This document shows, one piece after another, positions 49,215-57,947 of a stretch of 64,000 bases of DNA; positions within the stretch are counted from its first letter, which is position 1, and every line of letters begins with the position of its first letter. Origin of the DNA: Humibacter sp049446075 (lineage in GTDB: Bacteria > Actinomycetota > Actinomycetes > Actinomycetales > Microbacteriaceae); contig NZ_JBMSEB010000003.1 in assembly GCF_049446075.1 (NCBI RefSeq), positions 372,001 through 436,000 of the forward strand, read 5' to 3'. Both the position numbers and the translations under genes were made by a program. The notes under the pieces are model-generated. The model saw only the letters and a program-made list of their open reading frames with translations, did no database searches and had not been told where the DNA came from.

Positions 49215-51707
49215 GTGCCCGCATACGGTTCTCGGGTGAAGACGACTGGCACATTCTGGAAAGCGGTGGCCGCCTTCGTGGGGATGAGCGCGGTGGCGGG
49301 TGTGCTCGTCGCTGCAGCCATGGCGCCGGCGGCGACGGTGACCTCGCTTGCGGTCAGCGACGCGGCAGGCACGTTCGACGGACTGCCCGACTACCTCTCT
49401 CTGCAGCCGCTGGACCAGACGACCACGTTCTACGCCACCAAGGGTGGCCAGCAGGTGCCCATCGCGACGTTCTACGCGCAGAACCGCCAGGACGTCTCGT
49501 GGAGCCAGATCTCGCAGACGGTCAAGGACGCCGCGGTCGACACCGAAGACCCCCGCTTCTACACCGAGGGCGGCATCGACGTGCTCGGCACCGTCCGCGG
49601 AGCCCTCGCGACCACGACCGGCGGCGACGTGCAGGGCGGATCGTCGATCACGCAGCAGTACGTGAAGAACATCCTGGTGCAGCGCTGCGACCAGAACGAC
49701 CAGGTCGACCCCACCGCGTCCGCCGCCGTTCAGAAGAAGCAGCAGACGAAGTTCGAGCAGTGCTACCAGGATGCCGCCGGCGTCTCCGTGGCGCGCAAAC
49801 TGCAGGAGATCCGCTACGCGATCGGGCTCGACAAGCGGTACAGCAAGAAGGAGATCCTGCAGTCCTACCTCAACATCGTCGGGTTCGGTGGGCAGGTCTA
49901 CGGCGTGCAGGCGGCCGCCAAGTACTACTTCGGCGTGGATGCGAAAGACCTCACGCTCCCCCAGTCCGCGACCCTGGTCGCCATGCTGAACAACCCCGCG
50001 AACCTGCGGATCGATCAGGACGCGTCCGCAAACCCGTCGAATAACGCGACGAACAAGTTCAAGCTGACGCTAGCGCGGCGCAATTACGTGCTGCAACGGA
50101 TGCTCGTGCACAAGTCGATCACGCAGGCTCAGTACAAGCAGGCGGTCGCCAGCCCGATCACGCCGAAGATCACCCCTGTGTCTTCGGGATGCCAGTCGGC
50201 AGTCGCGTACGACGCCGGCTTCTTCTGCAGCTACGTCGAGCACGTCATGCTGCAGGATCCCGCGTTCGGCAAGACAGCGGATGCCCGCGAGCTCAAGTTG
50301 CAGCGCGGCGGCATGAATGTGTACACGACGTTGAACCTCGACCTCCAGGCAACAGCGCAGAAGGCGCTCAGCACCTATGTGCCCGCAACCGATCCTCAGG
50401 TGGACATCGGCGGTGCCAACGACTCGGTCGAAGTCGGCACCGGGCGAATCGTGACCATGGTGCAGAACAAGACCTACGACGACACCGGCAGCGGCGCAGC
50501 CGGCAGCACCGCGATCAACTACAACACCGACTACGCATACGGCGGATCGAACGGCTTCCAGACCGGTTCCTCGTTCAAGGCATTCGACCTCGCGGCGTGG
50601 TTCGAGGCGGGGCACACCGCATACGAGACGGTCAATGCGCACTACTCCGGGTATCCGTTCCCGTTCAGCTCCTTCAACGCATCCTGCGAGGGCGGGCAGC
50701 TGAGCGGAGGCTCGTACCCGGTGAGCAACGACACGTCGTCCGAGGGCGGCAGCATGAGCGTGCTGTCGGCGACCGAATCTTCGGTGAACACGGCCTTCAT
50801 GCAGATGGCCACCCAGCTCGACCTCTGCAACATCGCCAATGTTGCAAAGGCGCTCGGCGTGCATTCGGCCAACCCGGCGCCGGTGAGCGAGGGCGGCAAC
50901 CCGTTCCAGATTGTGCCCTCGATGGTGATCGGAACCAACTACATCGCGCCGTTGACCATGGCGACGGCATACGCCGCGATCGCCAACAACGGCATCTACT
51001 GCAGCAACGTCGCCATCGACAAGATCGTGACGAACAGCGGCGCGAACGTGGCAGTGCCGAAGTCCACCTGTAAGCAGGCCATTCCATCGACCGTGGCCGC
51101 CGCGCTCGCCTGGACCCTCGAACACGTCATCACGGCTGGAACCGCGACTTCGGCCAACCCACACGATGGAACCCCGATCCTGGCGAAGACCGGCACGACC
51201 GACAGCTATCAGCAGAACTGGCTCGTGACGTCGAGTTCGAAGGTGGCCAACGCCACCTGGGTCGGTCAGATCTCCGGCACCCACGACCTGCGCGACTACG
51301 ACTACAACGGCACAGAACTCGCGTACGCGAAGTTCTACGCCGACCGCACGATTCTCGCGGCATTGGATGCTTCCTACGGCGGATCCGAGTTCACCACGCC
51401 ACCCAGCTCGCTGCTGTACGGCACTTCCAAGAGCACGACCCAGAACGGTGGGTCAGCTGGCAACGGCAGCTCGTCGGGCGGCTCGCAGAGCCCAGGCACG
51501 GGTACTACGGGCGGCACCGGAAACGGCACGGGATCCGGGAACGGAACGGGATCCGGGAACGGCACCGGCTCGGGGAACGGCAGTGGTTCGGGGAACGGCA
51601 CCGGCTCGGGAACCGGATCCGGCACGGGCGGCGGGACCAGCGGGGGCGGCAGTACCGGCGGCGGCAGCGGTGGAGGGGCGACCAACCCACCCTCCACCGG
51701 CGGCTAG
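49215..51707 (+). CDS. Class A penicillin-binding protein, second tandem copy
   Basis: 830-residue paralogue of the PBP encoded at 45463. After one membrane helix come a GT51 domain (TEDPRFYTEGGID, GGSSITQQYVKN) and a transpeptidase (GFQTGSSFKAF with SSFK, SVN, AKTGTTD). The His of the usual EDxxFxxHxG glycosyltransferase motif is Glu here. Instead of PASTA domains the C-terminus is a Gly/Ser/Asn/Thr-rich tail with repeated NGTGSG units. The GTG at 49215 has GAGAGG six bases upstream; GTG at 49236 is an alternative. Paired Cys residues in the GT and TP domains are shared with the third copy. Confidence 0.92.
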   Translation: MPAYGSRVKTTGTFWKAVAAFVGMSAVAGVLVAAAMAPAATVTSLAVSDAAGTFDGLPDYLSLQPLDQTTTFYATKGGQQVPIATFYAQNRQDVSWSQISQTVKDAAVDTEDPRFYTEGGIDVLGTVRGALATTTGGDVQGGSSITQQYVKNILVQRCDQNDQVDPTASAAVQKKQQTKFEQCYQDAAGVSVARKLQEIRYAIGLDKRYSKKEILQSYLNIVGFGGQVYGVQAAAKYYFGVDAKDLTLPQSATLVAMLNNPANLRIDQDASANPSNNATNKFKLTLARRNYVLQRMLVHKSITQAQYKQAVASPITPKITPVSSGCQSAVAYDAGFFCSYVEHVMLQDPAFGKTADARELKLQRGGMNVYTTLNLDLQATAQKALSTYVPATDPQVDIGGANDSVEVGTGRIVTMVQNKTYDDTGSGAAGSTAINYNTDYAYGGSNGFQTGSSFKAFDLAAWFEAGHTAYETVNAHYSGYPFPFSSFNASCEGGQLSGGSYPVSNDTSSEGGSMSVLSATESSVNTAFMQMATQLDLCNIANVAKALGVHSANPAPVSEGGNPFQIVPSMVIGTNYIAPLTMATAYAAIANNGIYCSNVAIDKIVTNSGANVAVPKSTCKQAIPSTVAAALAWTLEHVITAGTATSANPHDGTPILAKTGTTDSYQQNWLVTSSSKVANATWVGQISGTHDLRDYDYNGTELAYAKFYADRTILAALDASYGGSEFTTPPSSLLYGTSKSTTQNGGSAGNGSSSGGSQSPGTGTTGGTGNGTGSGNGTGSGNGTGSGNGSGSGNGTGSGTGSGTGGGTSGGGSTGGGSGGGATNPPSTGG

Positions 51708-51779
51708 CGCCAAGTTTGGGCACGACATCCCGGATGTCAACCCTGACGAAGCGGCCTTGCCGCGCGTAGCCTCGAAAGG

Positions 51780-54086
51780 GTGACATCTTCGCGTCTTCAG
51801 GCCCTTGGGGCTCTCGTCGGATTCGTCGCGATGAGCGCCGTCGCCGGTGTCCTCGTGGTGAGCGCGGTCACGCCTGCCGTGGCCGTGACATCCCTGGCGG
51901 TCAGCGACGGCACGAGCATGTTCGACGGCCTGCCCGACTATCTCGCGCCGCAACCGCTGGATCAGACCACCACGTTCTACGCGACCAAGGGCGGGCAGCC
52001 GGTGCCCATCGCCACCTTCTACGCCCAGAACCGTGAAGATGTGCCGTGGGAGGGCATCTCCCAGTCGATCAAGGATGCCGCGGTCGCGACGGAGGACCCC
52101 CGCTTCTACAGCGAGGGCGGCATTGACGTGTTCGGTACCGTGCGCGGGGCGCTGTCGACCGCGACCGGAAAGGATGTGCAGGGCGGCTCGTCGATCACGC
52201 AGCAGTACGTGAAGAACATCCTGGTGCAGCGCTGCGAGCAGCAAGACGCGGTCGACCCTGATGCCGACCCGGCAGTGCAGAAGAAGCAGCAGGCGAAGTT
52301 CGAGTCCTGCTACATCGATGCGACCGGTGTCACGGTGCAGCGCAAGATCCAGGAGATCCGTTACGCCATCGGCATCGACAAGAGGTACAGCAAAGACCAG
52401 ATCCTGCTCAGCTACCTCAACATCGTCGGTTTCGGCGGCCGGGTCTACGGCGTACAGGCCGCGGCCCAGTACTACTTCGGCACCGACGCGAAGAGCCTCA
52501 CCCTCCCCCAAGCCGCGACGTTGATCGCGATTCTGAACAACCCGAACTATCTGCGCATCGACGACCAGTCCTCATCGTCCGACAACGTGGCGGCCAAGGG
52601 TTTCCCCGCTACGAAGGAGCGGCGCGACTACGTGCTGCAGCGGATGCTCGTCAACCACAAGATCACGAAGGATGAATACACGCAGGCGGTCGCCACCAAG
52701 ATCGAGGCGCACATCACGCCCAAGGACTCCGGATGCTCCAGCGCGGTTCAATTCGACGCCGGCTTCTTCTGCGACTACGTGCGGCGCATCATGCTGACGG
52801 ATCCGACGTTCGGCAAGACCGCCGAGCAACGCCAGGCGCAGTTCCAGCAGGGCGGACTCAAGGTGTACACGACCCTGAACCTGGACCTCCAGAACACCGC
52901 CCAGGCCGCGCTGAGCAACTACATCCCGCCGACCTACGGCAACCTCGACCTCGGTGGAGCGAACGTCTCGATGGAAGTCGGGACCGGTCATGTCGTGACG
53001 ATGGTGGAGAACAAGCAGTTCGACGACAGCAGCAACGCACCGCCTGGCACAACGTCGGTCAACTACACGACCGACTTCGACTACGGCGGCTCGAGCGGGT
53101 TCCAGACCGGCTCGTCGTTCAAGGCCTTCGACCTGGTCGCGTGGCTCGAGGCTGGACACTCCCTGTACGAGTCGGTGAACGCAAACGTGCACTCGTTCCC
53201 CGAGTCGCAGTTCGCGACCTGCGGTGATGGGTTCGGCAACGTGATCTGGAATGTCGCGAACGACGAGTCGTCGGAAGGCGGCACCATGTCGGTGTTGCAG
53301 GCGACGGAGGCGTCGGTGAACACGGCATTCGCGATGATGGCAACAAAGCTCAACCTCTGCGATATCTCGAACGCTGCCCAGGCTCTCGGCGTGCACTCCG
53401 CCAACCCCGCGCCGCCTACCCAAGGCGGCAACCCCTGGGTCGTCAACCCGCCCATGGTGATCGGCACGAACTACATTTCGCCGATGACGATGGCGCAGGC
53501 ATACGCGGGCATCGCCAACGGAGGACGCATGTGCACGCCCGTGGCGATCGAGAAGGCGCTGGATGCCAACGGCAAAGACATCGCCGTGCCCAAGACGACC
53601 TGCACGCAGGCAATCCCCCAGAACATCGCTGCAACCGCCACGTGGGCGCTCCAGCACGTGCTCACGGCGGGGACCGCGACGGGCGCCAACCCGAATGACG
53701 GGGTGCCCATCATGGGCAAGACGGGAACAACCGACTATGCCCACGAGAACTGGCTGGTGACATCCACTCCGAAGGTCGCCCAGGCGACGTGGATCGGCCT
53801 CATCTCTGGCGCGACCGACATGCACTACGTGTACTTCAAGGGCGTCCAGGGCAACAACGTGAAATTCTCCGTGGTCAAGCAGATCCAGACCGCGCTCGAC
53901 AGCGTCTACGGCGGCGGTGCTTTCCCGGCCCCCGACAACAAGCTGATCTACGGCAGCACCCCGACGAAGCCGAAGACCACCCCGTCGCCGGGCACCGGCG
54001 GTAACACCGGTGGTAACGGTGGCAACCCCGGGAACGGTCCCAACCCGCCTAGCCCAGGCAAGGGCCCCGGGAACGGCAACGGCTAG
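51780..54086 (+). CDS. Class A penicillin-binding protein, third tandem copy
   Basis: 768-residue paralogue, clearly closer to the second copy than to the first: long identical stretches include the DQTTTFYATKGGQ region and GGSSITQQYVKNILVQRC. Motifs are TEDPRFYSEGGID (again Glu in place of His), GFQTGSSFKAFDL (SSFK), SVN and GKTGTTDYAHENW. The tail is short and Gly/Asn/Pro-rich without PASTA domains. Start is the GTG at 51780, seven bases after a TAGCCT hexamer (leaderless candidate, with CTGACG 18 bases further upstream as -35). tRNA-Pro follows. Confidence 0.92.
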   Translation: MTSSRLQALGALVGFVAMSAVAGVLVVSAVTPAVAVTSLAVSDGTSMFDGLPDYLAPQPLDQTTTFYATKGGQPVPIATFYAQNREDVPWEGISQSIKDAAVATEDPRFYSEGGIDVFGTVRGALSTATGKDVQGGSSITQQYVKNILVQRCEQQDAVDPDADPAVQKKQQAKFESCYIDATGVTVQRKIQEIRYAIGIDKRYSKDQILLSYLNIVGFGGRVYGVQAAAQYYFGTDAKSLTLPQAATLIAILNNPNYLRIDDQSSSSDNVAAKGFPATKERRDYVLQRMLVNHKITKDEYTQAVATKIEAHITPKDSGCSSAVQFDAGFFCDYVRRIMLTDPTFGKTAEQRQAQFQQGGLKVYTTLNLDLQNTAQAALSNYIPPTYGNLDLGGANVSMEVGTGHVVTMVENKQFDDSSNAPPGTTSVNYTTDFDYGGSSGFQTGSSFKAFDLVAWLEAGHSLYESVNANVHSFPESQFATCGDGFGNVIWNVANDESSEGGTMSVLQATEASVNTAFAMMATKLNLCDISNAAQALGVHSANPAPPTQGGNPWVVNPPMVIGTNYISPMTMAQAYAGIANGGRMCTPVAIEKALDANGKDIAVPKTTCTQAIPQNIAATATWALQHVLTAGTATGANPNDGVPIMGKTGTTDYAHENWLVTSTPKVAQATWIGLISGATDMHYVYFKGVQGNNVKFSVVKQIQTALDSVYGGGAFPAPDNKLIYGSTPTKPKTTPSPGTGGNTGGNGGNPGNGPNPPSPGKGPGNGNG

Positions 54087-54215
54087 TGCGTCCGAGGTTC
54101 TTCTTCCGGCGCAGGAACGAGCGATCGACTGGCCGGATGCGTCGCCAGCACCGGCTGCTCTCGGTAAGTCGGCGCCTCACCAGCGTGTATTCTTATTGAG
54201 GCCTTCCGAGGCCAT

Positions 54216-54289
<74 letters not shown>

Positions 54290-54300
54290 CGTTGTATGTG

Positions 54301-54333
54301 AAGGGGGCCCAGCCGAAAGGCTGGGCCCCCTTT
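54301..54333 (+). terminator. Rho-independent terminator of tRNA-Pro
   Basis: AAGGGGGCCCAGCC-GAAA-GGCTGGGCCCCCTT forms a perfect 14-bp stem with a GAAA tetraloop, followed by TTT. Confidence 0.93.
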
Positions 54334-54425
54334 GCATGCAACTCGCACGTGTCGGGCGGGGTCCACGTGCCGAGGGGCCCCGGACGCGGCCCGCCGCGTT
54401 CGGGGGAGGCATGGGGCGCACCCCG

Positions 54426-54481
54426 ACGCAATATGTGAAGAGGGCCCAGCCGAAAGGCTGGGCCCTCTTCACATATTGCGT
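54426..54481. repeat. Perfect 26-bp inverted repeat, second terminator-like copy
   Basis: Arms 54426-54451 and 54456-54481 are perfectly complementary around a GAAA loop; the core is the same AGGGCCCAGCC/GGCTGGGCCCT stem as in the tRNA-Pro terminator. It is preceded by CACCCCGACG at 54419-54428, copied from the 3' end of tRNA-Pro (54282-54291), 137 bp away. It separates tRNA-Pro from the convergent monooxygenase gene and can terminate transcription in both directions. Confidence 0.92.
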
Positions 54482-54550
54482 GCTGCGCCGGCCGACCGTA
54501 CTCCGTTAGCGAGCTACGTCCACGAGCTCCCTGTCAACTAAGGTGCGGGG

Positions 54551-55567
54551 TCAATCTGCGAAGAGTTCCGCGACGATCTCGAGGGAGCGCACGCGGGCAT
54601 CCAGCTCGGCTGCGCCCGACGCGACCATCAGCTCGTCTGCGCCGGTCGACGCGAGCAGTGAGGCGAGCCGGTCGCGCACGACATCCGGTGTGCCGTGGGC
54701 CTGGCGAGCGTTGCGCTGAGCGATGAAGTCGAGCTCGAGTTGGCTGAACTGGTATGCAGACGCCTCCTCGACCGACACCGGCTCGGGCTTCTGCCCACGA
54801 CGCATCTGCAGGAACGAGAGAGCTCCGGGGAGCGATTGCCTGCGCACCTCTTCCGGGTCGTCGTTGGCGAGCACTGTCACTGCGATCATGGCGTGCGGCT
54901 TTTGCAGGGTCTCGCTGGGCTGGAACTTCTCGCGATATAGGCTCAGCGCCTCTTCGGTGTGTTCTCCCGCGAAGTGATGCGCAAACGCGAACGGCAGGCC
55001 GAGCGCGGCCGCCACCTGCGCGCTGTATCCGCTCGAGCCGAGCAGCCAGATCTCGGGCTGGTCACCGAGGCCGGGAACCGCGTGGATGCCCGCAAGAGGG
55101 TCGTTCGGCCCGAACCCTCCGGTGAAGAAGCCGATCAGGTCGATGAGTTGCTGCGGGAAGTCTTCGGCACCCAAGGCATCCGGGCTCCGTCGCAGAGCGG
55201 CCGCCGTGACCTGGTCGGTACCGGGTGCGCGACCGATGCCGAGGTCGATGCGGTCGCCGTACAGGGCGCGAAGCGTGCCGAACTGCTCCGCCACGACGAG
55301 CGGCGCGTGATTGGGCAGCATAACTCCCCCGCTCCCCACGCGAATGCGCTCGGTGCGAGCGGCGACACCGGCGATCAACACGGCGGGTGCGCTGGAGGCG
55401 ACCGCGGGCATCCCGTGATGTTCAGCGACCCAGAATCGCTCATAGCCGAGCGACTCTGCGGCCTGCGCGAGGCGGATGCTCCCCGCCACGGCATCCGCAT
55501 TGCTCGCGCCGGCCTCTCGGCTGGCCAGATCGAGCACGTTGAGGGGTACCTTGCGCAATTCAGTCAC
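54551..55567 (-). CDS. LLM-class flavin-dependent oxidoreductase (alkanal monooxygenase-like)
   Basis: 338-residue luciferase-like monooxygenase using FMNH2 or F420. It begins LNVLDLASR and carries WVAEHHGMPAVASSAPAVLIA, IRVGSGGVMLPNHAPLVVAEQFGTL, and YGDRIDLGIGRAPGTD, all typical of the MsnO8/YhbW-type branch. The GTG at 55567 fits the family N-terminus; the frame upstream is Arg-rich and unsupported. No substrate can be given. It is followed on the same strand direction by a RidA gene upstream, which is sometimes linked to such oxygenases. Confidence 0.9.
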   Translation of the reverse strand: MTELRKVPLNVLDLASREAGASNADAVAGSIRLAQAAESLGYERFWVAEHHGMPAVASSAPAVLIAGVAARTERIRVGSGGVMLPNHAPLVVAEQFGTLRALYGDRIDLGIGRAPGTDQVTAAALRRSPDALGAEDFPQQLIDLIGFFTGGFGPNDPLAGIHAVPGLGDQPEIWLLGSSGYSAQVAAALGLPFAFAHHFAGEHTEEALSLYREKFQPSETLQKPHAMIAVTVLANDDPEEVRRQSLPGALSFLQMRRGQKPEPVSVEEASAYQFSQLELDFIAQRNARQAHGTPDVVRDRLASLLASTGADELMVASGAAELDARVRSLEIVAELFAD

Positions 55568-55636
55568 CCTCAGTTCAACCGTCGGGGCGCGCGAGGATTC
55601 CCGCGGGCGCCCCGCGCCTCGCAAATCTGGGCTCCG

Positions 55637-56038
55637 TTACTCGGCGCTGATGGCGGCCACCGCGGTGATCTCGATGAGGGCGCCGGGCACGCCGAGGCCC
55701 GCGACGCGGGCGGCGGTGACCAGAGGCGGGGCACCGTCGCGCGAGAGTTTCGCGGCGATCGCTCCGTACGCCGCGTTCAGATCAGCTCCCTGGTCGAAGA
55801 GGATGGTCCACTGAATCACGTCGCTCAGCGTGGCGCCGGCAGCATTCAAAGCGATGACCGCGTTGTCCAGTGCGCGCACGGACTGCGCGGCGACGTCGAC
55901 CGATACCACCCTTCCCGTCTCGTCGACGCCGTTCTGGCCCCCGACGTAGACCGTCGTCGCGTGTGGCGGCACCACCGCAACGTGGCTGAAGGCGGGCGAT
56001 TTCACGAGGCCGTCTGGTTGAAGCAATGTGATCGACAT
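55637..56038 (-). CDS. RidA family protein (second copy)
   Basis: 133-residue RidA/YjgF protein, beginning MSITLLQPDGLVKSPAFSHV and containing VYVGGQNGVDETG and TAARVAGLGVPGALIEI; the last segment has the conserved Arg and Glu positions of the family. It is distinct from the RidA at 44610 and shares little sequence with it. The ATG at 56038 was chosen by family start; the extension to 56077 is unsupported. It lies 70 bp before the monooxygenase gene and 43 bp after the phosphatase gene, all on the minus strand. Confidence 0.88.
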   Translation of the reverse strand: MSITLLQPDGLVKSPAFSHVAVVPPHATTVYVGGQNGVDETGRVVSVDVAAQSVRALDNAVIALNAAGATLSDVIQWTILFDQGADLNAAYGAIAAKLSRDGAPPLVTAARVAGLGVPGALIEITAVAAISAE

Positions 56039-56080
56039 GCCGCAATCATGGCGTCGGCCACCGACAGTGGACGGCATCGG

Positions 56081-56548
56081 TCAGCGAGCGGCGAGCAGGG
56101 TCCGTGCAAGCCTGCCGACCGCCGCCGCGATCCGACCGCCGGCATGGTGGTAGGCGGCGGGCCCGAGCCCGTAAGGATCGAGAATGTCCTCCGACCCGTT
56201 CGATCGCGCGCCGGCCGACTGGGTGAAGCCCACAAGAGTGAAGATGCGATGCGAGCGGGCACGCTCCATTTCAGCGACGTCACGGCGGACGTCCTCGGTC
56301 ATCGTCAGCACGAGGTCCGCACGGTCCAGCAGCGGCGGCGCCAACCGTCGGGCACGATGCTGTCTCGCGCAGCCGGTTGATCGAAGCACGTACTGCCTCG
56401 CGAGCGCTGTCATCGGGTCGCCCGCGATGGCATCCGTTCCCGCGCTACCGATGGCGAAGTCGTCGACGCCTCTGAGCCGATGCTGAAGCAGTTGCGCCGC
56501 CATCGGCGAACGACACGTGTTGCCCCGGCAGACGAAGAGGATGCGCAC
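56081..56548 (-). CDS. Low-molecular-weight protein tyrosine phosphatase
   Basis: 155-residue phosphatase. The P-loop CRGNTCRSPM at residues 7-16 supplies the nucleophilic Cys and the Arg, and the general-acid Asp lies in DILDPYG near residue 123. The family also includes arsenate reductases; the DPYG motif favours a phosphatase. Gram-positive members often regulate capsule or cell-wall kinases; no such kinase gene is adjacent. The start has no strong ribosome site, and it lies nine bases after the tdk stop, so it is probably translated in an operon with tdk. Confidence 0.9.
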   Translation of the reverse strand: MRILFVCRGNTCRSPMAAQLLQHRLRGVDDFAIGSAGTDAIAGDPMTALARQYVLRSTGCARQHRARRLAPPLLDRADLVLTMTEDVRRDVAEMERARSHRIFTLVGFTQSAGARSNGSEDILDPYGLGPAAYHHAGGRIAAAVGRLARTLLAAR

Positions 56549-56557
56549 CGGATGGCG

Positions 56558-57238
56558 TCAGGTGAAGTCGGGGTCGGGTTCGCTCGCGTAAGCGACGGCC
56601 GAGCCGGTCAAGGGCCAGCGACGACGGCCGTTGTTGAGCACTCCGCCGCTCTCCTGCAGATAGCACGCGCCGCATAGCGATTGGTAGACGACGTCATCGC
56701 CGTCTTCGATCGCCACCTGGTCCCCGTCGAAGACGAAGACGCCGTTGATGGTGCGCGCGTTGAAGATGGCCTTGCGCCCACATCGGCAGATCGTCTTGAG
56801 TTCCTCGAGGCTGTGCGCCACTTCGAGCAGCCGACGACTGCCAGGGAACGCGACGGTCTGGAAGTCGGTGCGGATGCCATATGCCAGCACCGGAATATCC
56901 TCCAGAATCGCGATCCGCAGCAGGTCGTCCACCTGCGTCTCCGTCAGGAACTGGGCTTCGTCGACGAGCAGACAGCTCACATCGCGTCCGTAGCGCGAGA
57001 CCGTGCGCTCGCGCAGCATCTGGAACCGGTGGTAGAGATCCGCCTCCGCGTCGATCGTGAAGTCGGCGTCACGCGCGACACCCAGCCGGGAGACGATGCT
57101 CGCGTCGCCCTTCGTGTCGATCGCGGGCTTCGCGAGCAGCACGCGGTGCCCGCGCTCCTCGTAGTTGTATGCAGCCTGCAGAAGCGCGGTGCTCTTGCCG
57201 CTGTTCATCGCCCCGAACCGGAAGTACAGTTTCGCCAC
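56558..57238 (-). CDS. tdk: Thymidine kinase
   Basis: 226-residue type II thymidine kinase of the salvage pathway. P-loop GAMNSGKST, the catalytic DEAQFL (Asp/Glu of LLVDEAQFL), and the zinc-binding Cys pairs CRCGRKA and CGACYLQ are visible. The GTG at 57238 begins at the usual position just before LYFRFGAMNSGKS; the frame extends 17 residues further to an ATG with no family support. The C-terminal 25 residues are variable. Confidence 0.93.
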   Translation of the reverse strand: MAKLYFRFGAMNSGKSTALLQAAYNYEERGHRVLLAKPAIDTKGDASIVSRLGVARDADFTIDAEADLYHRFQMLRERTVSRYGRDVSCLLVDEAQFLTETQVDDLLRIAILEDIPVLAYGIRTDFQTVAFPGSRRLLEVAHSLEELKTICRCGRKAIFNARTINGVFVFDGDQVAIEDGDDVVYQSLCGACYLQESGGVLNNGRRRWPLTGSAVAYASEPDPDFT

Positions 57239-57293
57239 CCCGTTATCGTAGAGTGCTCCCGCCCCGCCGGGGCCGCTCGGAAGACCCATTCCG

Positions 57294-57947
57294 TCAGGTC
57301 AGGTGGCCGTCCTCCGCGGCACGGAGGATGAGGTCGGCTCTGGTGCTCGTGGGGCGTCCCACCCGCGTGTACTTCTCCCGCACGCGTCGCAGGTAGGTCT
57401 TCGCCGTCTCGAACTGCACGTTCATCTGCCGTGCCACCTCCGACGTCGAGTTCCCCTCCACGTACAGCTGCAGGGCCAGCCGTTCGCCATCGCTGAGCTT
57501 CGGCTTCACCAGTGGCAGGGCGCTTTCCGTGACGCGCGTGCTCTCGGTGGGGTCGGGATCCGCTAGCCCCATGACCGCCTTCGCGGTCGCCATCACCTCT
57601 CGCACCGGTTGCGCCTTCGACAAGAATGCAAGAGCCCCGGCGGCGAGGCAGCGTTCGCGGTCGTCCGGCGTATCGAGGGCTGTGAGCACGATCACGGATG
57701 CCCCGGCCGCTCGGCAGGTGCGCACGCGCGCCTCGATCGACACCTTCTCACTCAGGTTGAGGTCCATCAGCACGAGGTCGGTCGGAAAGGCCGGCGAATG
57801 CACGAGCTCCACCCACGTCGGTGCAGCCACTACGAGGTCGAACAGCGGTTCGTGCTCGCGGATCCAATTCGAAAGACTGTCGAGCAGCAATTCGTGGTCG
57901 TCGAGGATGCCCACCCGCACGGGCGTACGGACCTCACGCTGCGACAA
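57294..57947 (-). CDS. NarL/LuxR-type response regulator
   Basis: 217-residue regulator. The receiver domain has the acidic pair in ILDDHEL, the phospho-acceptor Asp in VLMDLNL (about residue 62), VLTAL and the Lys in LSKAQPV. After a Pro/Thr-rich linker, the LuxR-type helix-turn-helix ends the protein (LSDGERLALQLYVEGNSTSEVARQMNV, RVREKYTRVGRP). The start is uncertain: a TTG at 57947 overlaps the preceding gene by 14 bp and gives the full receiver; a GTG at 57920 is the alternative. It should be phosphorylated by the kinase encoded two genes upstream. Confidence 0.9.
   Translation of the reverse strand: MSQREVRTPVRVGILDDHELLLDSLSNWIREHEPLFDLVVAAPTWVELVHSPAFPTDLVLMDLNLSEKVSIEARVRTCRAAGASVIVLTALDTPDDRERCLAAGALAFLSKAQPVREVMATAKAVMGLADPDPTESTRVTESALPLVKPKLSDGERLALQLYVEGNSTSEVARQMNVQFETAKTYLRRVREKYTRVGRPTSTRADLILRAAEDGHLT

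Noticed and set aside
51500..51640. Short tandem DNA repeat at the end of the second PBP gene.
   Set aside because: It is in frame and encodes the NGTGSG tail, so it is coding low complexity rather than an independent repeat element.
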